Below, in pieces: positions 18,421 to 26,836 of a stretch of DNA of 64,000 bases. The notes under the pieces are model-generated. The model saw nothing but the letters and a program-made list of their open reading frames with translations. It was not told where the DNA came from and did no database searches. Numbering within the stretch: the stretch's first letter is position 1; every line of letters begins with the position of its first letter. Source of the stretch: Ketobacter sp963922875. GTDB lineage: Bacteria > Pseudomonadota > Gammaproteobacteria > Pseudomonadales > Ketobacteraceae. The translations under genes were made by a program, and so were the position numbers. Location: NCBI GenBank assembly GCA_963922875.1, contig CAWUJH010000001.1, forward strand, positions 62,001 to 126,000. Direction: 5' to 3'.

Positions 18421-18495
18421 TTACAGTCCTTTTAAGTCTCTTAGATTACGGGTAATGGGACTTGGTTACCTAGGCTTGCACGGATGCTCAGGTTC

Positions 18496-18536
18496 AGACT
18501 AACAAGCCCAGTGTTTGAGCACTTGATACATATCAA
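18496..18536 (-). promoter_or_regulatory. perfect FNR/Anr box and -10 for the phosphorylase operon
   Basis: TTGAT-N4-ATCAA matches the FNR/Anr consensus exactly at 18523-18536. On the minus strand TAGTCT (18501-18496) gives the -10, with its last base 33.5 bp from the box centre, identical to the boxes at 6617 and 7057. This is the strongest of the four sites. Confidence 0.72.
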
Positions 18537-18555
18537 GCTATTACTTTGTACATTA

Positions 18556-19680
18556 TTATTGCAAAACCATCACGGTACAACGCAGCCTATTTTGACCAAA
18601 CTGCAACATGGATTCAAAACTGGCTTTAGGTATGGGCAAATAATGTCTATCCAAAAAATCGTTGGGTTGATCGTCTTCGTAATCAGGGTCGTTGATATAA
18701 ACAAACTGTTCGTCCATATCCACCACTAACACCCAATGTGGCGCCTTGCGACGATCAAATCGATAGGTGCTGATCAGGACAATGGGCAAAGCGCCTTGTT
18801 CCAGCATCTGTAACATTCGCCCAAGAGTCAACACCTCGTGATGGATGGGCACCTTTAGCTCGGCCAACTTCTCCAGAAAATCCAGATGCACCAATTCAAG
18901 TATCTGTTTCTTACTTTGGCTGCGAACACCCTCCACAAACAACGGACCCTTCTGGTTAATATAAACTTCCGCTCTAAAACCACGAATACTGGCCGCATAA
19001 GCCAAACCATGGGGACCGCAACCGCCATGTCCCGAGGTCATAAAAATAGTCGTGGCCTCACGCCAGATTTGCAGCTCGGTGCGTTGATCCATCACAAAGT
19101 CTGGACGCATATCTTTCATGGCCATCATTAACGAGGCGGAACCACAGGTAAAATCCGTGGTTTGACCATAATAGAGCACCGTTTGGCTAGGCTCAGCCAA
19201 GTGCTCTTCCACCCGTTCGTAGGGTATGATGCGTTTTTGCAGCCGCAATGCATCGGCATGATCTTCATAATAATCCGCGTATAAACCAAACTCTTTGTAG
19301 CCCATTCGCTGATACAGAGTGATCGCTGACTGATTATCCCGCCGCACTTCCAAACGCATAAACATACGACCCAGTTCCGCGCACTGCTCTTCTGCTTCTT
19401 CCAATAGTTGCCGACCAATACCCTTGCCATGACACGAAGGCAGCACTGCGATTGAATACAAGCGCGCCAAACTAGTACCCGAACGCAAAAAGATCAAAAC
19501 ATAAGCAACCAGCTGTTGGGCTTGCTCAACCACTAGCAACAAATTGTTTTCTTGCTGCAAATGATAGCGAAAACTGCGTTTGCTCAACCGGTCAGAATCA
19601 AAACAGGTTTGCTCTATAGCCACTAAGGACTCAAGATCCATCATGGTCGCGGATCGAATCAGGATCTCAACTTCGTTCAT
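18556..19680 (-). CDS. GNAT acetyltransferase fused to C39-like cysteine peptidase
   Basis: A 374-residue fusion. Residues 1 to about 150 form a RimI-like GNAT domain with the acetyl-CoA loop CHGKGIGRQLL (83-93). Residues from about 165 form a papain-fold C39-like peptidase with catalytic Cys179 (DFTCGSAS), His315 (APHWVLVVD) and Asp331. It thus both acylates amines and cuts or transfers peptides, in the cytoplasm, since no signal peptide is present. The ATG overlaps the stop of the DUF2817 gene by 14 nt, so they are coupled. The divergent RLAN/RimK ligase completes the set: ligation, acetylation and cleavage of a peptide or tag is a reasonable reading but untested here. Confidence 0.88.
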   Translation of the reverse strand: MNEVEILIRSATMMDLESLVAIEQTCFDSDRLSKRSFRYHLQQENNLLLVVEQAQQLVAYVLIFLRSGTSLARLYSIAVLPSCHGKGIGRQLLEEAEEQCAELGRMFMRLEVRRDNQSAITLYQRMGYKEFGLYADYYEDHADALRLQKRIIPYERVEEHLAEPSQTVLYYGQTTDFTCGSASLMMAMKDMRPDFVMDQRTELQIWREATTIFMTSGHGGCGPHGLAYAASIRGFRAEVYINQKGPLFVEGVRSQSKKQILELVHLDFLEKLAELKVPIHHEVLTLGRMLQMLEQGALPIVLISTYRFDRRKAPHWVLVVDMDEQFVYINDPDYEDDQPNDFLDRHYLPIPKASFESMLQFGQNRLRCTVMVLQ

Positions 19681-20785
19681 TCATCAATCCAGTCGTGGCC
19701 AATTGAATAACCTGGCGTGCCCGCCATAGTACCAGTGATTGCCATTGTGGCTCCGCCGGATAAAACAACTGTTTTAGTTGTTCTGCCACTTGAAGCTGCT
19801 CCGGCGCAAACCAGTTCATGGCGCCTGGTTTACGCACCCGGTGATCTTCTCGTAAACACCGCAATAATTCCTGCAGGGGATAAGTCCCAAATTCCAAAGT
19901 GATATAACAGCTATGTTCATTCATAACCTGATGCCAAGCGTAATCCACCAAGCCTGTTTTGGGTACCGAACAGGAGTTTCCCGCTTCCGGGCTGGTGACA
20001 CTGTCGCCATACCAACGCCGAGCGGCCGCCATACCCCCACTATCAAGCGGATGATCACAAATAACTTCTCCGTAACCATAAGGCCCAAGCCCCGTATGCA
20101 AATCAATCACGGCCATATCTGGCTGCGCCTTACCCAGCTGCTCGATAATTTTCGTCATATTGACTCGCGCCTGAGACGGCGCCTTACCACCATAGAATAA
20201 GCCGTCAGGAAACTGATACTGACCACCACTCAGCGCCAGCTCGTATTCATACTGTCCCACATTCTGCAGATAGCCCGCCAACCGAGCATTAGCGGTACGC
20301 CAATCATCGTCCTTGGGCACGATGGCATCGGCACAGAGCGCATAACCCGGATTCACCGGTAATGGCTCATTGAAATTCACAAAATTACGATTCACGTCAA
20401 TGCCTTGCTCATCCACCCGGCGACACCAGGCAAACCCCCAGGGATTCACCGCATGCACCAACACCACCGCCATATCAGAGGGAAGAGTTACAACACCAGC
20501 CTGCAAGCGCTGTAAAAAATCCAATTGAATGGCTGAACCTGTAAAACCCTCGACACCGTGTACGGCAGACAATAACACCAACACCCGGGAAGCATCATGT
20601 TCACCCAGCCACACAGCCCGTGTGGCCAGGGGCTCCTGCTGCGGGCCCTGGCCTTCGTAGTCCAAGGTGGTGATGGCATGTATCACGCTGAGCTCAGCGG
20701 CTTGCGCCATGAAGCGAGCATCAGCCTGTTGATAAGAGGAAGAAAAGACTGCCAATTCGGCAGCACTAAACAAAGGATTCAACAT
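19667..20785 (-). CDS. DUF2817 / M14-like zinc carboxypeptidase or aminoacylase
   Basis: A 372-residue M14-fold protein of the DUF2817 type, related to succinylglutamate desuccinylase/aspartoacylase. Zinc ligands are His76 and Glu79 (HGVEG) and His230 (DLHTGLG), the substrate site carries VNRNF (131-135), and the likely catalytic Glu is 298 (TLEFGTYP). There is no signal peptide, so it acts in the cytoplasm, trimming a C-terminal amino acid or removing an N-acyl group. It is transcribed first, ahead of the GNAT-C39 gene, and divergently from the RimK-like ligase, from a 168-bp region that holds a long palindrome (20904-20935). Confidence 0.85.
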   Translation of the reverse strand: MLNPLFSAAELAVFSSSYQQADARFMAQAAELSVIHAITTLDYEGQGPQQEPLATRAVWLGEHDASRVLVLLSAVHGVEGFTGSAIQLDFLQRLQAGVVTLPSDMAVVLVHAVNPWGFAWCRRVDEQGIDVNRNFVNFNEPLPVNPGYALCADAIVPKDDDWRTANARLAGYLQNVGQYEYELALSGGQYQFPDGLFYGGKAPSQARVNMTKIIEQLGKAQPDMAVIDLHTGLGPYGYGEVICDHPLDSGGMAAARRWYGDSVTSPEAGNSCSVPKTGLVDYAWHQVMNEHSCYITLEFGTYPLQELLRCLREDHRVRKPGAMNWFAPEQLQVAEQLKQLFYPAEPQWQSLVLWRARQVIQLATTGLMNERS

Positions 20786-20903
20786 GGCAATAACATTCCA
20801 AACAGTGGGTACAACCTGGTACAGGAGCTTGCTGACATTAGCATATTTTGAGCTTCACTGGACACAAATAAGCATGATTGCTTCGTATTTACTACTTGTA
20901 ATT

Positions 20904-20935
20904 ATTAACTGTTGAATCCAATATTCAACGTTAAT
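20904..20935. promoter_or_regulatory. long palindrome between DUF2817 and RimK-like genes
   Basis: Inverted arms GTTGAAT (20911-20917) and ATTCAAC (20923-20929) with a 5-bp spacer are perfect. Flanking ATTAAC (20904-20909) and GTTAAT (20930-20935) extend the symmetry with a single bulged base at 20910. It lies 18 bp upstream of the RimK-like ATG. It could be an operator for both directions or a leader hairpin; no T tract follows, so a terminator is unlikely. Confidence 0.6.
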
Positions 20936-20953
20936 ACTGCATGGATTTTGGTT

Positions 20954-22432
20954 ATGTCACAGCTACTTGTCATCGTTGAAACCTTAAAAGACTGGACGCC
21001 TTATTTTCCCGCTGAGGACGTCATCACCTTCGAAGATTACCTCAATCTCCACGAAGGTCGAAAAAAAACCCGGGTTCGCATAATAAACTTATGCCGCCAC
21101 TATAAATACCTCTCCAAGGGTTACTATTGCTCGTTGCTCGGCGAAGCACGAGAGCATCATGTGCTGCCGTCTCTCCGAGTCATAAATGAACTCAACCAAA
21201 AATCTTTGTATACATTGCATTTGGATGACCTCAAAACTCTGAATTACAAGGATTTTGAAAAATCTCACCCCGATGGCAACCTGGAGTTCATTACTTATTT
21301 TGGCAATACAGCGCAACCCGAATTCAAATCTCTGGCCAAAGATCTGTTTGAGAAATTTCCATGCCCAATTTTAGAAGTATCATTGCGTTTTCAGGAGCGC
21401 TGGCAAATCACTGGCCTACAAGCCCTGTCGCCCCACCACTTGAAAACTGATGCCCAGCAAACAGAATTTGCCAATGCCCTGGATCAGTTCAGCCATAAAA
21501 TCTGGCGCTCACCCAAAGCCCGTAAACAATATCGCTATGACCTAGCCATCCTTACCAATAAAAATGAAAAACTACCACCGAGTGATGAAACCGCTATCAA
21601 GCGCTTTATTACCGCGGGTAAAAAACTGGGTGTTGATGTTGATGTCATTGATCGCAAGGATTATGTACGGCTCGCTGAATATGATGCGCTGTTTATTCGC
21701 GAAACCACCGCGATTGACCATCACACCTTTCGTTTTGCCAAAAAAGCAGAATCTGAAGGCATGGTGGTGATTGATGATTCATCGTCTATTCTGCGCTGCT
21801 GCAACAAGGTCTATCTAACAGATCTGTTCAATATCAACAAAGTGCCATCTCCAAAAACCTTTATCCTTAGCAAGCAAAACACGTTGTCTCTGGATGAAGT
21901 AATGGCCGATATAGACTTCCCCATTGTGTTGAAAATTCCTGATGGTGCCTTTTCCCAAGGCGTCTACAAAGTCAACGATGCTGACAGCTTTAACCAGCGC
22001 TTACAGGAATTATTCAAGAAATCAGCGCTGGTATTGGCCCAAGAATATATGTATACCGAATTTGATTGGCGGATTGGCGTTATTAACAATAAACCTTTGT
22101 ATGCCTGTCGCTATTACATGGCAAAAAACCACTGGCAAATATACAACCATGGCAGCAACAATCGTTTTACCAGTGGCGGCTTCGACACCATGCCGACTTA
22201 TGAGGCACCGAAAGTAGTACTTGATGCGGCCCTTAAAGCCACCAAGCTCATTGGCAACTCGCTGTATGGTGTTGACCTAAAACAAGCGGGTGATCGGGCC
22301 GTGGTCATTGAAGTCAACGACAATCCCAGTATTGAAAGCGGCGTTGAAGATAAATTTCTTGAAACACAACTGTATGAACAAGTAATGCAGGATTTTGTGC
22401 AACGTATAGAGATACGACGGGGAGGCCGCTAA
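20954..22432 (+). CDS. RimK-like ATP-grasp ligase with RLAN N-terminal domain
   Basis: A 492-residue protein from the ATG at 20954 (MSQLLVIVETLKDW); the in-frame TTG at 20912 falls inside the palindrome and adds residues without family likeness. Residues to about 190 form the RLAN (RimK-like ATP-grasp N-terminal) domain. The rest is an ATP-grasp ligase with FPIVLKIPDGAFSQGVYKV and the metal-binding end VIEVNDNPSIESG. Such enzymes form amide bonds by ATP-driven acyl-phosphate chemistry, often adding amino acids to a carboxyl group. It is divergent from the M14-like and GNAT-C39 genes, a combination seen in predicted peptide/metabolite amidoligase systems. It ends 8 bp before the convergent SulP gene. 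Confidence 0.9.
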   Translation: MSQLLVIVETLKDWTPYFPAEDVITFEDYLNLHEGRKKTRVRIINLCRHYKYLSKGYYCSLLGEAREHHVLPSLRVINELNQKSLYTLHLDDLKTLNYKDFEKSHPDGNLEFITYFGNTAQPEFKSLAKDLFEKFPCPILEVSLRFQERWQITGLQALSPHHLKTDAQQTEFANALDQFSHKIWRSPKARKQYRYDLAILTNKNEKLPPSDETAIKRFITAGKKLGVDVDVIDRKDYVRLAEYDALFIRETTAIDHHTFRFAKKAESEGMVVIDDSSSILRCCNKVYLTDLFNINKVPSPKTFILSKQNTLSLDEVMADIDFPIVLKIPDGAFSQGVYKVNDADSFNQRLQELFKKSALVLAQEYMYTEFDWRIGVINNKPLYACRYYMAKNHWQIYNHGSNNRFTSGGFDTMPTYEAPKVVLDAALKATKLIGNSLYGVDLKQAGDRAVVIEVNDNPSIESGVEDKFLETQLYEQVMQDFVQRIEIRRGGR

Positions 22433-22440
22433 CCCAAAGC

Positions 22441-24192
22441 CTAAAGCTGTTCGAAGGCTTGCTGACCGGATAAAAAGATTTTCCCGGTCATTTGCTGGAA
22501 AAAATCACTGTCCGTTAACTGGTCACTTACCGGTCCTTTAATTTCCGCCAGATGCAGCAGAATATTCTGCTGCTTAAGCTCCGCTGTTAAATGTTTAAGC
22601 ATCTCCAATGCCGTCACATCAATCCGGCTTACCGAAGACATCAACAACACCAAATGGCGAGTGGCTGGTTGTTGCGCCACAAACTCCAAGGCTCGGCTCA
22701 TTACTGCTTCGGCATTCGCAAATACCAGATTTTCATCCACCCGAATCATCAGCAACTCTGGCTTGGTCTCCACCCGATGACGATCCACATTACGAAAGTG
22801 TTCGGTACCCGGTACCCGGCCAATCACGGCAATATGAGGTTGGCTGGTGCGCCACACCACCGTCATGATGGATAACACAACCCCGGTAGCTATTCCTGCT
22901 TCTACCCCAAACAACAGTACTCCAGCCGCAGTGCCCAGCATAGCCAAAAATTCGGCTCGATCATAATACCAAGCTTGCACAAATGGCTTAAAGTGAACTA
23001 ACGGTAGTACAGAAGCAATAATCATGGCTGCCAAGGCACTAATCGGCAAATAGGCAAAGGGCGTTGAAACCAACCACAGCGCCAAGGCAATAAGTAGCGC
23101 CGAGAACACACCGGACAAAGGGCTTTTAGCTCCGGACTCCACATTTACCATGGTGCGGGAAAAACCTCCAGCCACCGGAAAACCCTGCAGCACTGAACTA
23201 CCTATATTCGCCACACCCAGGGCCCTCAACTCAGCATTGGGATTCAGTGGTTGCCGTTCTTTAATCGCAAAGGATTGAGCTATGGAAATACTCTCGAAAA
23301 AACCCAACAGACCAATCACCAACGCCGGTAGCCAGAGATCTTGCAGCACACTTACCTCAACCGATGGCATCATCAAATGAGGGGTAGCGTTGGGCAATGG
23401 CCCTACTACCGCAAGCTCAGTTTGCCACTGGAACTGGTATACAACGCCCATCACAACAATCAAAGCAAGCATAGGAAACAGTCTAAGCAGGGTTTTGACC
23501 CAGGAACCGGTTATTCCTAACCTGGCAAATATTCCATAACCAAAGTATCGGGCTCCCAACAAAATCACCAATGAGGTAACGCCCACCAACGCCGTTAATG
23601 GCGTCACTGCTGTGATATCTGAGCCAATACCCATAACCACCGCCACGGCGGAATTGCCATCAAAATGGTAACCCAGTAATGGCTTTAACTGACCCAAGAT
23701 AATCAATATAGCCGCACCGGTCACAAAACTATGCACCACTGGATGGCTTAACAAATGGGCAATAGCGCCCAAACGCAACAAACCTGCCACCAGCAAAAAC
23801 AGTCCAGACATGAAGGCCAAGGTAGCCGCTGCCGCCACCATGTCCATAGCCTCGGTTAACCCTAAACCGGCCAATGCACTGGCGGTTAATAAAGACGTTA
23901 TGGCCATAGGTCCCACCGACATCACCGAGCTGGATCCGAGCATCGCATAAAATATTAGAGGCAACAAATTGGCGTAAAGCCCGTACACCGGTGGCACACC
24001 AGCCAGGGTGGCATAGGCCAGGCCTTGCGGTATTAACATCAGGGCCATTATGGTGCCTGCCATCAAATCCTGACTTAAAAACTGGCGCTGATAACGTGGC
24101 CACCAAGGCGGAACAAAACGATTGAATGATCTACGCATCGGTTTAAGCAATGACTGCAACCTTATTTCGATTCTGAGCTGTAGTGTTGACAC
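22441..24192 (-). CDS. SulP family anion permease with STAS domain
   Basis: A 583-residue SLC26/SulP transporter: a hydrophobic core of 12-14 helices (opening DLMAGTIMALMLIPQGLAYATLAGVPPVYGLYA) followed by a cytoplasmic STAS domain from about residue 445 (LLMIRVDENLVFANAEAV). Sulfate, bicarbonate or another anion may be carried. The start may be GTG 24192 (with AGGT upstream, overlapping the arsR-type gene by 31 bp) or ATG 24138. Since it follows a BigR-like persulfide sensor on the same strand, transport of sulfate, sulfite or thiosulfate linked to sulfide oxidation is likely, which is inference from context. Confidence 0.88.
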   Translation of the reverse strand: MSTLQLRIEIRLQSLLKPMRRSFNRFVPPWWPRYQRQFLSQDLMAGTIMALMLIPQGLAYATLAGVPPVYGLYANLLPLIFYAMLGSSSVMSVGPMAITSLLTASALAGLGLTEAMDMVAAAATLAFMSGLFLLVAGLLRLGAIAHLLSHPVVHSFVTGAAILIILGQLKPLLGYHFDGNSAVAVVMGIGSDITAVTPLTALVGVTSLVILLGARYFGYGIFARLGITGSWVKTLLRLFPMLALIVVMGVVYQFQWQTELAVVGPLPNATPHLMMPSVEVSVLQDLWLPALVIGLLGFFESISIAQSFAIKERQPLNPNAELRALGVANIGSSVLQGFPVAGGFSRTMVNVESGAKSPLSGVFSALLIALALWLVSTPFAYLPISALAAMIIASVLPLVHFKPFVQAWYYDRAEFLAMLGTAAGVLLFGVEAGIATGVVLSIMTVVWRTSQPHIAVIGRVPGTEHFRNVDRHRVETKPELLMIRVDENLVFANAEAVMSRALEFVAQQPATRHLVLLMSSVSRIDVTALEMLKHLTAELKQQNILLHLAEIKGPVSDQLTDSDFFQQMTGKIFLSGQQAFEQL

Positions 24193-24479
24193 AGCACCTG
24201 CATTACAGCGAGTGCGATGGTATTTCCCACACGATAAACCTGATGCTTACCCTCCCGCCGAGTTTCCACTAAAGCTTTGCGTCTAAGTACACCTAAGTGC
24301 TGTGACAGCGACGGCTGGTAGATACCACAGGCAATTTCCAACTCACCAACGGTCATCTCGCCCTGCGATAATTGACACATAAGCAACAACCGATCCTTGT
24401 GGGCCAGGGCTCGCAATAATTCCACAGCCTGATCTGCCGCTAATTGCATGTTTTCCATGCTTAATGCTGAACGTTTCAA
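24162..24479 (-). CDS. ArsR-family regulator, BigR/SqrR/YgaV-like persulfide sensor
   Basis: A 105-residue winged-helix protein (VGELEIACGIYQPSLSQHLGVL recognition region). Cys35 (LMCQLS) and Cys97 (VLCQHY) occupy the positions of the two reactive cysteines that form a polysulfide bridge in BigR/SqrR; Cys51 is a third. In that group sulfide or polysulfide lifts repression of a persulfide dioxygenase gene. Here exactly such a gene is divergent, 95 bp away. The start is TTG at 24479, supported by a perfect AGGAGG six bases upstream, although ATG 24458 (MENMQLAA) is possible. The AT-rich intergenic region contains a palindrome. Confidence 0.85.
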   Translation of the reverse strand: MKRSALSMENMQLAADQAVELLRALAHKDRLLLMCQLSQGEMTVGELEIACGIYQPSLSQHLGVLRRKALVETRREGKHQVYRVGNTIALAVMQVLCQHYSSESK

Positions 24480-24541
24480 GCACGGCCTCCTTAGCTTTCA
24501 GTTTATGTTATATTGTATTACATTATATATATTCATATTAT

Positions 24542-24555
24542 GTATGCTAGCATAC
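24542..24555. promoter_or_regulatory. 14-bp palindrome in BigR-like/Blh intergenic region
   Basis: GTATGCTAGCATAC is a perfect palindrome between the divergent BigR-like and Blh genes, 19 bp upstream of the Blh ATG, within a very AT-rich stretch (24500-24560). It is a candidate operator for the persulfide sensor; the exact BigR consensus was not checked. Confidence 0.5.
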
Positions 24556-24574
24556 CATATTCAGGAGTATAAGC

Positions 24575-25435
24575 ATGACGCCTATCGTGCAACCTTTTTT
24601 GGATCAGGATTCCGAAACCTATTCTTATGTGGTTTACGACAAAACGGGTGGTTATTGCGCCATTATAGACCCGGTACTGGATTTTGATTATAAGTCTGGT
24701 CGCACCAACACTGCCGGTGCCGATAAAATAATCGCCTTTATCAATGAGAACAAACTGCATGTCAGCTGGATTCTAGAAACTCACGCTCATGCCGATCACA
24801 TATCAGCAGCGCCCTATTTAAGAGATAACTTGGGAGGCTGCGTAGCGATTGGTTCACACATCATTGAAGTGCAAAAAATATTTGCCAAATTATTTAATTT
24901 TGGTGACGAGTTTATTGCTGATGGCCACCAGTTCGATCATCTATTCGAGGATGGTGACAGTTTTATCATCGGCGAATTGAACGGCAAAGTGCTATTCACC
25001 CCCGGCCATACTCCAGCTGATTTAACCTATCTCATAGGGGATGCAATCTTTGTCGGTGATACCTTGTTTATGCCAGATGTCGGTACGGCCCGTTGCGATT
25101 TTCCCGGTGGTGATGCCCACACACTGTATCAATCGGTACAAAAAATTTTACAGCAAGCAGAGACGGCTCAGATCTACGTATGCCATGACTATCCAGGCGA
25201 ACATCGAGATCATCAATGCAAAACCACTGTGGGAGCGCAACGGAAAAGCAATATTCATATTAACGAAACTATATCTGCGGAAGAATTCGTGAAAATGCGA
25301 GAAACCAGGGACGCATCCCTGGAGATGCCGAGACTTATTTTGCCATCGATTCAGTTGAATATTCGCGCGGGCCAGTTACCTCCAGCAGAAGCTAATGGTC
25401 AACGCTATCTGAAAATCCCCCTAAATGCCTTGTGA
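24575..25435 (+). CDS. MBL-fold persulfide dioxygenase-like hydrolase (Blh/ETHE1-like)
   Basis: A 286-residue metallo-beta-lactamase fold protein with HAHADH at 70-75, then FTPGHTPADLTYLIGD and YVCHDYPGEHRD, the pattern of the Blh/ETHE1 group, in which one iron ion oxidises glutathione persulfide to sulfite. The length is normal for bacterial Blh without a rhodanese domain. AGGAG lies before the ATG. The divergent BigR-like repressor and the SulP permease indicate a sulfide-detoxification unit: persulfide oxidised here, and the anion perhaps exported by SulP. No sulfide:quinone reductase is seen in the window. Confidence 0.88.
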   Translation: MTPIVQPFLDQDSETYSYVVYDKTGGYCAIIDPVLDFDYKSGRTNTAGADKIIAFINENKLHVSWILETHAHADHISAAPYLRDNLGGCVAIGSHIIEVQKIFAKLFNFGDEFIADGHQFDHLFEDGDSFIIGELNGKVLFTPGHTPADLTYLIGDAIFVGDTLFMPDVGTARCDFPGGDAHTLYQSVQKILQQAETAQIYVCHDYPGEHRDHQCKTTVGAQRKSNIHINETISAEEFVKMRETRDASLEMPRLILPSIQLNIRAGQLPPAEANGQRYLKIPLNAL

Positions 25436-25440
25436 TTCTA

Positions 25441-26634
25441 TCAGGTGAAGCGCACTGAGTGACGATGAATAGATTCCCGCTTCCAGACAAAGCTTTCGAT
25501 GTAGTAATGAAACAAACTAACACTGAATAAAATAGCCGCCCATAGTTTCATAGAATCAGGCAGGCCATTACTAGCACTCGGTGTCACGTCGAACATACAC
25601 TTCTCTGGCATCACAACATTGAACCCCATCGTCGCATCGAACCAGGTAGCGCCGCACTCCATCATAGCCGCCACTGAAATAGCCAACACTGGACACAATA
25701 ACCAAGGCGCAAGCGGAATAAAAGACAAGGCCCGATAAACCACATTATTTTTGGTGACCAGATTTCGGTTTTGATCGTGCACGCTATAAATAATGAACGC
25801 TGTAATATCATGGATAAAGCGCGGAATCATAATCACAAACAAGCTGTAGTCCAGCAGCAGCATAACAAAAACGACTGGCAAAATGGCGAGGTTATAGCGA
25901 TTGAAGACTTTCATCGAATCAGAATCAAAGGGCTTAATGACGGCTATACCTATCAAGGTAGCCGCCAATACAAATAGCCCAGACACCAGCTTGGCTAAGA
26001 GCAATAAATCCCAGCCCATGATCAACTGTCCTTCGAGATTCACACGATAAAACGTGACCAGATACATGACTGTCGCCGCAAGCATGGAAAATGCGCGCCA
26101 CAACTGGTATAGCCGATCCGGCGGCTTGCGCATCAACATCATACCGATGCCGTATTGCTGGGATAATACATGCCACATGGTGTAGCCCGCGTGAAACAAA
26201 ATATAAAGGCCTAACAATAGATTAGCCTGGGAGGTAGGTAGCACCATTGGCGCCAAATACAGCACCAAGAAAAGCCCACCTACAATCAGCAGAAGCCCAC
26301 GAATTAATTTTGTACGGTAATACTCAATGTATTCTCTATCGGCTAAGGTAATCACACTGGAAACAATATGGGGGAAATTAAAAATAATCCCCCATATCAG
26401 TAAATTGGCTGGTGTTGTCGGTAAGATGTCATCTCTTAACTGAAAATTAAACAGCACTGCGTCCAGGACAATCAACGCAAACATAAAAGGCATAACGCCA
26501 TACAGTTTACGCAAAAGGCGGGTGGAAACCGAATAAAGCATTGGCGCTTGGGCTACTTCAACAGCAACCATTTTAGGATCTCTCATTAAAGTTATTATAG
26601 TTTGCAGATCGTCATTTGTAGATTCAACCTTCAC
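25441..26634 (-). CDS. multi-pass membrane protein of unknown function, histidine-bearing
   Basis: A 397-residue protein with about nine or ten hydrophobic helices. Several histidines lie in or at the edge of helices: NFPHIVSS, LFHAGYTMWHVLSQQYGI, and FIHDITAFIIYSVHDQN. Such a pattern is compatible with heme or metal binding or with a membrane oxygenase or desaturase, but I do not recognise the family and do not assign a function. The start is a GTG at 26634 without a clear RBS; a later start is possible. It ends 5 bp from the convergent Blh stop, and the nitroreductase gene is divergent on the other side after about 200 bp with no gene. Confidence 0.75.
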   Translation of the reverse strand: MKVESTNDDLQTIITLMRDPKMVAVEVAQAPMLYSVSTRLLRKLYGVMPFMFALIVLDAVLFNFQLRDDILPTTPANLLIWGIIFNFPHIVSSVITLADREYIEYYRTKLIRGLLLIVGGLFLVLYLAPMVLPTSQANLLLGLYILFHAGYTMWHVLSQQYGIGMMLMRKPPDRLYQLWRAFSMLAATVMYLVTFYRVNLEGQLIMGWDLLLLAKLVSGLFVLAATLIGIAVIKPFDSDSMKVFNRYNLAILPVVFVMLLLDYSLFVIMIPRFIHDITAFIIYSVHDQNRNLVTKNNVVYRALSFIPLAPWLLCPVLAISVAAMMECGATWFDATMGFNVVMPEKCMFDVTPSASNGLPDSMKLWAAILFSVSLFHYYIESFVWKRESIHRHSVRFT

Positions 26635-26836
26635 ATCTTTCTATTGTGGAGTTGCTCCAGTTAGAATCAATATGTGTTTACAGTAGTCCAACAAAAGTTC
26701 TCCAAACCTCTCCTAAATCAGTCTTTTACAGTGCAAACTTGGCTTACGAACCTAAAGCATATCGTAAGTTTGTTCAGGTTCGATATAATTCCAACTCTGA
26801 CTATTACTTAAACCGTATAAAGAGGCCCTAGTCCCC

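Noticed and set aside
20912..20953. Upstream TTG start for the RimK-like gene
   Set aside because: It falls within the palindrome and adds 14 residues with no family likeness; the ATG at 20954 gives the usual RLAN start.
26740..26800. Sequence with a TTCGA core reminiscent of a tRNA T-loop upstream of the nitroreductase
   Set aside because: No matching acceptor or anticodon stem could be formed around it.
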